From assembly GCA_029215795.1 (NCBI GenBank), contig JARDYH010000007.1, forward strand, positions 66,084,763 to 66,148,762: 64,000 nt of DNA. The letters are read 5' to 3'. The notes under the pieces are model-generated. The model was not told the origin of the DNA. It made no database searches and saw only the letters and a program-made list of their open reading frames with translations. Below, piece after piece: positions 47,501-56,800 of the stretch. How positions within the stretch are numbered: position 1 is the first letter of the stretch; every line of letters starts with the position of its first letter. The position numbers were made by a program, and so were the translations under genes. Source of the DNA: Anniella stebbinsi. Taxonomy: Eukaryota; Chordata; Lepidosauria; Squamata; Anniellidae.

Positions 47501-48789
47501 CTGGAAGATTGTGGGAATGGCGTCGGGTTTCAGGTAGCGCACTCCCCACCGGTATTCGAAACAGGATGGGGCAAAGTGCTCACTGCACAAGTGCTGGTGT
47601 TTTGTCGGGACCCACTTCTCTTGCTTCATCTGGGAAAGCCATTGCTGGAGACGCTCAGGGTTGTGCAGGGGAAACCTGTATGGGGAACAGGTCATTAAAT
47701 GCCTAATTAAATCGAAGTACGTGTAACCGAAAGAACTGGTCACTCCCAGCTTATCCTATCCCTCCATTACCCTCCCTGTCCTCCGTTGACTCCCTCATTT
47801 CATTTTCTAGAATGTATGGCCCTTAATATATAGATACATTGGCGGGCTTGCATGCCCTTTTGTTCAAAGCGCAGACAGCTTGGTGTGAACTAGCCTCATT
47901 TTACAAGGAAGGAAACAGAGGACGCGGCTCCAGGGCCAAACTAGACAAGAATTTAGAGATCCGCAACCGGATTTCCCAGCTATGGGAGCGGCACTCCAAC
48001 ACATCTGGATGGGGAAGGCTGCTATTACAAAATTACAGGTATGAGAAAGATTTAGGCTCCCAATCCAGATAAGGTGAGGTCAAGTCACAGAAACACAAGA
48101 GGTGCACGAGCTGTTCCTGTGAGCGCTGACTAGGACGGGAGACCCGAGGTGGCAGACTGGGCCTTACTGCCAACAGACAGGCCTGGCTTGCGGTCTTAGA
48201 AGCAAAAGCCTGCTACTGCTCAGTGATGTCCGCGCAGATCCGCCAAGCTTCTCAGTTCAGTGAAGTCATGTGAATAACCAGGGGAGGAGGAGGGGCTGAG
48301 CTCCAGCCAGGAGTCACCTAGGGAACCCTCCCCTCCCGTCACGTGCCCCCCCATCTCCAAAGCACCCTTGCTCAACCTGGTGCCCCCCAGATGTGTTGGC
48401 CTGCAACCCCCCTGCTTCTCATCCAACCCCCCTGGAGGACAACCCAGCTGGGGCAAGGCCGCCCACCACTGGCCACTTCGGGTGGCATCCTCCAGGTGGG
48501 CTAGGCTGCCCCAAGCCGGGTGCAAGGCGCTGCAGGAGCGCACCCCGGAAGAGCGCCTGGGGATCCCTTGCCGCTTCTGAAGAGGCAAAGCTAAGGGGGG
48601 GAGGGAGGAAAGACCACAACCGCCCCGTGACGTCACGCCCTGCGACCCTCCGTGACGTCACGCCCCCAACATGCCCCCTCCCTCCCTTTCCCGGAAGTTC
48701 GCTGACTTGTAGAAACTGAGGCGCTGGCGGCCCGGCCGGGGCTGCCCGGCGGAGTTGGAGCAGTTGGGCGCCCGGCAGTACTTGGTCAT
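44372..48789 (-). CDS. THAP8: THAP8, THAP domain-containing protein 8, complete coding region (long form)
   Basis: Coding exons 48789-48707, 47675-47483, 46574-45519 and 44518-44372 (1479 nt, 492 residues). The N-terminal THAP zinc finger has C5, C10, C58 and H61 (C2CH), the conserved W40, and the DAIPTIF end at 79-85; WGVRYLKPDAIPTIF is THAP8-specific in character. Residues about 93-360 form a low-complexity, Ala/Val/Pro/Glu-rich segment. EHRY at 380-383 fits the (D/E)HxY HCF-1-binding motif, and a coiled coil follows at about 385-443. The tail ends with ETIIHVEEQ. THAP proteins are DNA-binding nuclear factors. Human THAP8 is about 274 residues, so this form is much longer, almost wholly through exon 3. 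It lies head to head with WDR62, as in mammals. Orthology rests on the THAP domain, the coiled-coil layout and synteny. Confidence 0.9.
44700..44815 (-). mobile_element. LINE 3' tail fragment
   Basis: CAATACCGCCCAATAGCCGA, then ACCTCTCTGGGAG, the same tail type as 40865-41050. Confidence 0.55.
45176..45420 (-). mobile_element. CR1 LINE 3' fragment
   Basis: ATCATAGAATCATAGAATAG, then GTTGGAAGGGGCCTCTAAGG, reverse orientation, in THAP8 intron 3, beginning about 100 nt past the exon 3 donor. Confidence 0.85.
45519..46574 (-). CDS. THAP8: THAP8 coding exon 3 (352 codons)
   Basis: Residues 93-444: low-complexity hydrophobic/acidic region, the EHRY motif and a coiled coil rich in Leu, Lys and Glu (GLQKKVKVLQQRHRR ... 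VVEQLRKENLVSEEKL). The acceptor is TTGCAG| after a T-rich tract; the donor is ATG|GTAAGT. The antisense ORFs here are mirrors of it. Confidence 0.9.
47483..47675 (-). CDS. THAP8: THAP8 coding exon 2 (rest of THAP finger)
   Basis: Residues 28-92: FPLHNPERLQQWLSQMKQEK, then HLCSEHFAPSCF and the IPTIF box. The acceptor is ATACAG| and the donor CTG|GTGAGT. Confidence 0.94.
48365..48480. repeat. Interspersed repeat, CCTGGTGCCCCCCAGATGTG type
   Basis: CTCAACCTGGTGCCCCCCAG ATGTGTTGGCCTGCAACCCC, a decayed member of the 38378 family inside THAP8 intron 1. Confidence 0.5.
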
Positions 48790-49200
48790 CGTGGCCGCTC
48801 TCCGGCGCCGGGTCGGTCCTGACAGCGCCCCTCGCGTGACCTACGCAGTGGCGGCGGCGGCAGCGACACCTGCAACCGGCCTCGACCTCGCTCCTTCCAA
48901 CGGGCGTTTGTTGACGTCGTGACGTCACCGCCCGCCCCTTTTCCTTCTTCCCATTTCGGACGGCTCCCGCGGCCGGGTGGTTGCGCGTGCGCATGCGCAG
49001 CGGGGGGACGACGACGACATCCGGGGCGTTAGGCTTCGTGTTCTGAGCGGCGGGAACGTAGAGATAGGAAAAGGGGAGAGGGTCAACTCCTCGGCAGACT
49101 TTTTCTACGTGATGCCCTGCCTTCCCAATGGGACGGGGTGGGGGGCTTTTTTGGGGGACTACAGCTCCCAGCAGCCTCACCCAGCCTGAGTTAGGGGGAA
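48600..49200 (-). promoter_or_regulatory. THAP8: THAP8 CpG-rich promoter / 5' region
   Basis: CpG-dense. Three perfect CRE palindromes, TGACGTCA, lie at 48628-48635, 48653-48660 and 48920-48927, with a TGACGTCG beside the last. A ZNF143-like ACTACAGCTCCCAGCAGCC lies at 49158-49176, 370 bp upstream of the ATG, and an ETS-like CCCGGAAG at about 48690. Confidence 0.65.
48707..48789 (-). CDS. THAP8: THAP8 coding exon 1
   Basis: Residues 1-27 plus two bases: MTKYCRAPNCSNSAGQPRPG RQRLSFY, giving the first two zinc-binding Cys. The donor CAA|GTCAGC is weak but phase-correct (K28 is completed by exon 2). Confidence 0.9.
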
Positions 49201-49536
49201 GAGGCCTTGTTTTTGCCTGCCGTGCTGTTTGGCTCTGCCCGGGGAGCGGGGTCGGTGGGGCTGCTGCCCCATCGTAACTAGCGCCCCACATCCGGGTCCC
49301 CCCCCCCGCTGTGTCTTACTGGCAGCTGCCATTTTCTCCCTGGGGGTGGGGAGGCGTCTGAAGCCAGCCTTAGTAGTACCAGCTCTGCCCGAATCTCTGG
49401 CCTTAAACGTCATAAATTGAACATGGAAGTGATTTAGGGCGCAGTCTTATGGGTATTTACCCAGAAAAAGCCTTACAACTCCCAGGCCAGGATTGTAAGG
49501 CTTCTTGTCTGTCGAAACATCCCTAGGATTGCACCC

Positions 49537-49705
49537 TAGGGTGACCCTATGGAAAGGAGGACCGGGCTCCTGTATCTTTCACAGTTGTATTGAAAAGGGA
49601 ATTTCAGCAGGTGTCTTTTGTATGCATGCAGCACCTGGTGAAATTCCCCTCATCATCACAATGGTTAAAGCTGCAGGAGCCCTGCCCTCTTTTGCATCTG
49701 GTCCC
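49537..49705 (+). mobile_element. hAT-like foldback MITE, TAGGGTGACC family, half copy C
   Basis: Only the left half is present, from TAGGGTGACCCTATGGAAAG through CACCTGGTGAAATTCCCC to CTTTTGCATCTGGTC. Confidence 0.75.
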
Positions 49706-50124
49706 GCCCTATTTGTATTTCCTTCCCGCCCTATTATCACAGGGATCTCAGGGCGGTACAGATAAAATCAGAACAAATAAACATAATGTACACAGCTAAA
49801 ATGTATTAAACCATTAACAAATTAAAATTGGTAGAGAAATTTAAAAGCAGTAAAACAATGAAAAGGATGTGTAACCAAGGAGAATTTAGCCCTGGAAGGC
49901 TTTGATAACAAGCCATGTTTTAACTTGGTGCGCAAAGGAAGCCAGTGTTGGCGCCAGTCGGGCCTCCAAGGGGAGGGTATTCAACCAGCGGGGTGCCACA
50001 GCAGAGAAGGCCCTCTCCCACCATAATGTATGTCTGGTGTTGGTGGACACAGCGGAGGTCTCCTCCAACAGATCTCAAATCTCCGGCAGGCATATATAAG
50101 GAGAGGCGCTGCCTCAAGTAAAAA

Positions 50125-50312
50125 CGTTGTAATGTTGCGATAAGAAGCCTTATAATATATTTGTATTTTAAATCTGCATTGCTGTGCGATTTTACCCTGG
50201 TTGTGCTTTTATATTGTATTTTTATATTGTGTTCTTATACTGTTTTATGTTTTTAACTTTTTGAACCGTCCAGAGAGCTTCGGCTATTGGGCGGTATATA
50301 AATAGAATAAAT
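50125..50312 (+). mobile_element. LINE 3' tail fragment
   Basis: CCTGGTTGTGCTTTTATATT, then CCAGAGAGCTTCGGCTATTG GGCGGTATATAAATAG. Confidence 0.6.
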
Positions 50313-50399
50313 AATATGAAAAGCAAATAAATCACATTATCCCAAGGCTGACGAAAAGCGTTCAATGGGCACGTGCGGTGGGGCTGGATTCGACCCCAC

Positions 50400-50703
50400 A
50401 GAGGAGTCGTTTGAGAGGAAGGAGGGACGGCGGCGGCAACGTCGCTTTCTCATTGGTTAATCGCCAGACAGCAGCTCGCGCAGGCTGAGACGGCTCCTCC
50501 AGTGGAGGAAAGCCGTTGGCGGATAAACCTTTCGTCTCATTGGCCAAGCTCGGCCGTGATTGACACTCCATCCACCCAGTGGCAGGGCAGCTGCAGTTTT
50601 CCGCGCGCAGTTTGGGAACGGCGACGGTTAGCCAGACCCGCGGGGCGTCTGAGGAGACGGCGGCGTTGGCTCAAAGAGTCGTTGGGTCTCTGCGGGCTGC
50701 GAG
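50400..50703 (+). promoter_or_regulatory. WDR62: WDR62 promoter
   Basis: CpG-rich, TATA-less. Inverted CCAAT boxes (ATTGG) lie at 50452-50456 and 50539-50543, about 90 bp apart, and an E2F-like TTTTCCGCGCGC at 50597-50608, about 100 bp upstream of the ATG. This arrangement is usual for cell-cycle genes. Confidence 0.6.
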
Positions 50704-50811
50704 ATGGCCGGCGGAGGAAACTTCTACCTGCGAGCGGCGGGCTCCGGCGCAGACTCGCCGCCGCTCCTCAGCCTGAGGCGAAAGTCGAAACACCAGGGGC
50801 CAGAGGAGGCG
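50704..50811 (+). CDS. WDR62: WDR62 coding exon 1
   Basis: Residues 1-36, [20 protein letters not shown] to HQGPEEA. The ATG lies in the CpG island; the donor GCG|GTAAGG is phase 0. The N-terminus is poorly conserved, so this start is inferred from the frame of exon 2. Confidence 0.85.
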
Positions 50812-53800
50812 GTAAGGGGCGTGGCCAGCCGGCGGGAGGGGCACGTCACGAAGGTGGGCGTGTCGATGGGGCCTCGGAGGGGCGTGGTCAAACTGAGAAA
50901 GAAAGGAGAGGGAGTGAAGGGGCGGGCTTACATCAGTGGGCGTGGCTAAAAGGTGGCATGAGGCTGATGCAGTGTTTACGAAACTTTTAGGGCACGCGGG
51001 AGAGTGTGCGTTTGTATACCTTTTTATTATTATTATTATTATTATTCAGTTTTTTATTGTGAATTTGTGAACAAAGTAAAAAAAATAAATATAATAATAA
51101 TTATAATAATTATAATAATAGTATATACAGCCACATACTTCAAAAGCCGTTAACAGCAGCGTTGTAAACAGAAACTCTGGAGGCCAGCCTTCAGGGAAAT
51201 ATCCTGCCTTCCAATTAGATCGTCCTCAAAGAGACCTGCAATAGATTTATAGTAATTCACATTCACACGTATTTACAGCCCGTCCCCCCCGGCTCAGAAG
51301 CCCTTCACCCCCTGGCCAGTGGATGCGGCCAGAACTTGCCCCCCTTCACCCTTGGAACGTAAGGAGCTGCCTTATTCCAAATCAGACCTTTAATCCGTTA
51401 GAGGCAGTGTGCCTATGTGCACCATTTGCTGGGGAACAGGAGCAGGAGGGAGCTATCGCATGCATTGAGTGCCATTTTGGGTAGAAAAGCATGGACTAAA
51501 TAAAATAAGTTAAATTGCACTCGAGTTGTGCTTGTGGGTTTCCAACAAATGGCGGGATGCTCAGCTACTGGGAATAGAATGCTGGATTAGAGATGGGCCC
51601 TTGGTCTGATCCAGCATGGCTCTTCTGATATTCTTAGCTTAGTATCCAAGGCAATTCCAGTATCTGAGGCAATAAGCCTGCATGCACCAGTTGCTGGGGA
51701 ACATGGGTGGGAGGGTGCTGTTGCACCATGTCCTGCTTTGTTGGTCCCTGGTCGATAGCTGGTGGGCCCCTGTGTGAACAGTGCTGGACTAGATGGACCC
51801 TCGGTCTGATACAGCAGGGCACTTCTTATGTTCCTATGTTAGTATTGTTGACACTGACTGGCAGCCATGGCTCTCATTCCAGGGTTTCAGCAGGATTCCG
51901 TCCTAGCCCTACCTGGAGATGCTGCTGGGGTTTGAACCTGGCACCTTTTGTGTGCAAAGCAGGTGCTCTACCACTTAGCTACAGCTCCTGGGCAGCAGAT
52001 AGTATTCTTTCTGGTAGAGAAGGGCAAAGCAATCTCCTTTTAGCGTGTCTGTCTTTGTCCAATTGCCCTGCTGCTCTTCCTGGGAGGTATGGGGTGCAAG
52101 GCCTTCACCAGGCCCTTGGTCCCCTGGGCAACAGCAGAAACCAAAGAGGTCTTCCTTTCAGCTTTGCAGTCTCGGGCAACATGAGAACAGCCCTGCAACT
52201 GTTCTCCAGCAACTGATATTCAGTGGCATTCTAATTTTGAACATGGAGGTTGCATATAGAGCCAGTGTGGTGTAGTGGCTAAAGTGTTGAACTGGGAGTT
52301 CGGAGATCCGGGTTCTAGTCCCCACCCAGTCATGGAAACCCACTGGGTGACTTTGGGCCAGCCACAGACTCTCAGCACAACCCACCTCACAGGGTTGTTG
52401 TTATGAGGATAGAAATGGAGAGGAGGAGGATTATGCACGGCGCTTTGGGTTCCTTGGAGGAAAAAAGGCGGGATACAAATGCAATAAATAAATAAAGCCA
52501 TCCTGGCTAATGGTATGTGTGCTTGAATGCCAGAAAAGCTTCAGGCTGAATTTCTGCGTATTATGCAGCTGTTAAGGATGCAGGCATGAAAAATAATTGC
52601 TAATGTATGAGAGGAACAAAAGCTAGAGAGAGGGAGGCGCTCCATTTACCACTGGGTGGGGTGTGGACACCACCACTTCTTTTGCTTTCATGGTGAGTAT
52701 ACATGGATACCATGCTGAGGACAATCTCCTCTGGCTCACTGTCTGCTGGCCCAGTCAGAATGCTGACTGGGCCAGCAGTCAAGTGAAAGCTGAACTCACA
52801 CTTGTAATAGCTGAGATCTCTCTTTGAAAATTCTCATTGCGCTGGGAAAACATGGTTTTGTAGACGCTAATAGGTTTTGTTCCCTTTTCATTCTTTGGGC
52901 AGGTTATGCTTGAGAAAGTGTTGGGAATAACTACTCAGACCAGCAGTGGCTTAGCTTGTGACCCAAACACGGGGCAAATAGCATATCCGACAGGGTAAGT
53001 GCTTTGTTGTAGTGGGCATGGTTAAAAAAATCAGAGACCAGATGCTCATTAAAACAGATGATTCAAGCAAAGGAGTTGTGCAATACATTACAAGAGAAAT
53101 ACAGAAGGAGAAGAAGTGTGGATTTGTTTGCCAATCTTGGGGCTGGGTGGGTGGGTGGAATGACTTTGTGGTCTAAAATAGAGCTGGCAGTAAAACCACT
53201 CCTTAAGAAGCCCTCCCTGGATCTAGGAGATCTGAACAATTATAGGATGGTTGCACAGATTCCTTTCCTGAGCAAGATCCTTGAGCAGGTGGTTGCTGAT
53301 CAGATCCAGGCACTCTTGGATAAGACTGGTTTTCTGGTTCATTTCAGTTGGGATTCAGGCTCAGTTTTGGTACTGAGGCTGCCTTGATTGCCCTGTATGA
53401 TGACCTGTGCTGGGAGAGAGACAGAGGGAGTGTGTCCCTGTTGATACTCCTTGATCTCTCAGCAGTGTTCAGTACCATTGATAATGGTATCCTTCTAAAG
53501 TGGCTGTTTGAATTGTGGACACTGCTTTGCAGTGGTCCTGCTTCTACCTGGATGATCTTTTCCAGAGGGTGGTGCTTGTGGGGTATTGCTTGGCTCCATA
53601 GCTCCTCCAGTGTGGTGTTCCACAGGGGTTGAACACCGCCAACATAGGACAGGCACAGCAGCAACATTGAACAGCTTGTCATATATGAATACTCTGCTCA
53701 TCTGAGAACCTTTTTCAGGTTCTTAATGTTAACCTCCCCACCTCTTTTCAGTTTGGGAAAATCTTCCTCCTGTAAATGTCTTGATCTTTCTTCCTAGGTG

Positions 53801-56800
53801 TGTGGTTGTGATCTTCAACCCTCGAAAGAATAAGCAAAGGCATATCTTTAATACTTTTAGGTAATGTATTTTTTAATATCCATATCACTTTTGATAGTTT
53901 GAGTGTTTTTATTCGTAAAGTTGTGTGATGTATTGACACTGATTTCACAGACAGTAGCATGTTGTCAGACAGTTACGTGGTTTAAGGAAATGAAGTCCTA
54001 ATTGGGAAAATAACATAAGCAGGTGCGTGGGCTGGGAAATGGCTTTAAAGTGCCGCAGGAGGACTCTTTGTAGTTTCCTTTCTATAAAGGCACAACTTAA
54101 TTGTGGCCAAAGCTTTCTTGCTCACTTTGTCAGAGGTGTGAAGCAATATTGCTTCATGCATCAGAAGAAGTAAGCTCTAGTCTGCACTGATTTTGCCACA
54201 GTAAGGGCACAATCCTATGGATGTTTGTGCAAAAAAATGTCCAGTAACTCCCAGCATTCCCCAACCAGGCAAAGGATTGTGCTTTAAACATGTTAGTCAT
54301 TAAAGAGTTATTGGTGTTGTTTTGCTACAACAAACTAACACTACTGTTTCTCTGGAATTCATTTTTATGGAGAAAAAATAATGGAAAGGGATTTTTTTTT
54401 CTTTTAGGAAAACTGTGAGTGCTTTGTCTTTCTCCCCTGATGGCAAATATATTGTAACTGGTGAGGTGAGTTATTAAAGGTTTTGTTATAAATCATGCAA
54501 GGTGTACAAAGAATAGACATTTTACTAGTTTATGTTTATCACGTCACGTGTAGCGTATGGCAGTGTTTAGAACACCCTTTAGCGAGAGGATCTACATCAC
54601 ACCTATATCAGTTTGGACTACCAGCCAGCAATTTGTTTCAGGTTACAGCAGAAGCCACATAAAAAGGTGGCCATGTGGTCTTAAACCTGGCAGCCACAGA
54701 CCATCACAAACCACTGAAATAAGAGATTGAGCACAATTTAAATGCAAAACATTTGAGGTGTGGTTGTCGTCTAGTCTCAAATTTAAAAAAGAATGCCAAA
54801 GCTTAAGCTGGCCTGGAAATCACACCCTCTGATCTGAAATTTCTCTCCCAGATGAGTTATAGTGAGCAAAACGTGGATAGAGATAGGATTCTCCCTCTTT
54901 CAAAATACTAGAACCCAATGAGGTCATCCCAGGAAGCTGATTGGTGGGAGATTCAGGACAAATAAAAAGAAGGACTTCTTCACACAGCACATATTTAAAT
55001 AATTATGGAATTCACTACCACAAGATGTAGTGATGGCCACCAATTTCGATGGCTTTAAAAGGGGGTTGGATAAATTCCTGGAGGAGAAGGCTATCCGTGG
55101 CTACTAGTCCTGATGGCTAAGTGTAATCTCCAGTATCCGAGGCAGTAAGCCTGTACGCACCAGTTGCTGGGGAACGTGGGTGAGAGGGTGCTGCTGTTGC
55201 ACCGTGTCCTGTTTTGTTGGTCCCTGGTCAACAGCTGGTCAGCCACTGTGTGAACAGAGTGCTGGACTAGATGGACCCTCGGTCTGATCCAGCAGGGCCC
55301 TTCTTATGTTCTTAAGTGCGCTGCACCTCTGTTCAGGCTGCTGATGGCTAAGCACTGATTAGCTATGACTCAAACGAATTCCTGCACCAAGCGCTGCTCT
55401 GGGTTTCCCCCCCTGTAGAACGGGCACAGGCCGGCAGTCCGAGTCTGGGATGTCGAAGAGAAGACACAAGTGTCGGAGCTCCATGGCCACAACTATGGCG
55501 TGGCCTGCGTGGCATTCTCTCCCAATATGAAGTACCTCGTGTCGGTGGGGTATCCTCATGACATGGTTGTTAATGTGTGGGACTGGAAGGTAAGAAATTG
55601 CGCGGCTTCACAGGCAAATAAGTCCTGCCCCATCCGAGGGCAGGAGCGTTGCCTGAAACGTGTCTTCCTCGGAGGAGTTGTACAAGGGCCTGGAAAGTAC
55701 AAATTCTGCAATGGGAGAATCTAAATAAGAAGCACAGGATGATTTTCATGGTTGTGCATGCTTCTATCGATGCTATTCCAGTGGGAGAAGATTGACAAGT
55801 TGCGCGTCTGCGGGTTAAAGATTTCTGATGCCCTTTGTACATTTTACGGACATTATTGGTGGGTGTTTTTGGACTTGCAGAAGGACACACTCATTGCATC
55901 CAACAAAGTGTCTTGCAAGGTCATGGCCATCTCCTTTTCGGATGACAGCTACTTCGTCACCGTCGGCCACCGCCATGTGAAGTTCTGGTTCTTGGATGTA
56001 TCGAGGGAAATGAAGGTAAACCTCCATAATTGGATACAGAGAGAACAAAAGAAAAGCAATTTTTCAAAGTAGTTCCCTGGCTAAATTAAATAAACAGGCT
56101 GCATGGTGATTCTTGTCCATTTCCTTAGGGGGGGGGGGGGGGGTTGTAACTGTACAGGCCAACCTGTTCCCCCAAAACCTAATATTCTCAAAGTTTGAAC
56201 AAAACCCTCAGATTCTATATTTCAACATCTGTTTGTACCCTCACTATTGTCATCGTGGCCACAGATGTCTCCTTGGGCTATTGTTACATTTTAACAAGCA
56301 AATTCGTCATCTCATCAGTTTTGCCTTCTGTTGGAAAAAGTAAAATCAGAATCTGTTTCCTGACGATACTAAAGCTGTTTCTTTGCATTTTCTGACGTCC
56401 TCAAGAGAAATCGTGGTTAGCCTGCAATATTTTTTTAATGCAAAACCCAGGACGCCTTAAAGCTACATCGTATGCTTGTTACAGATCAAAGAGACGGTTC
56501 CACTGGTCGGTCGCTCTGGGCTGCTTGGAGAGCTCCACAACAATATCTTTTGTGGGGTGGCCTGTGGACAGGGCAAAATGTCAGGCAGCACCTTCTGCAT
56601 TTCTTATTCCGGGCTCCTCTGCCAATTTAATGAGAGGCGTGTGCTGGAAAAATGGATTGACCTGAAGGTAAGGATGCCTCTCTGTGAGCCGCTCTTCTTT
56701 CTGGTAGAGCCGTTGAAGATGGGAGTCCTGCTTCTCTGTGACCTAACTGGACACGTATCCGTGTTCTTCCTTTAGGTATCTCTTGCCAACTGCATTTGCG

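Larger units (their letters stand above)
49437..50312. other. Transposon debris between the THAP8 and WDR62 promoters
   Basis: In order: a GCGCAGTCTTATG-type short MITE (49437-49538), half of a TAGGGTGACC MITE (49537-49705), a reverse LINE 3' fragment (about 49706-50110) and a plus-strand LINE tail (about 50125-50312). Confidence 0.65.

Noticed and set aside
48419..49291. 290-codon minus-strand ORF over THAP8 exon 1 and promoter
   Set aside because: It is in a different frame from the THAP finger and crosses the CpG-rich promoter. The real exon is 48707-48789.
50502..50990. 162-codon ORF overlapping WDR62 exon 1
   Set aside because: Different frame from the WDR62 ATG and reads through the exon 1 donor; Arg/Gly-rich from CpG content.
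53058..53632. Possible reverse-transcriptase gene
   Set aside because: RT motifs are real but the frame is broken and both ends are missing: a dead L2-type fragment in a WDR62 intron.
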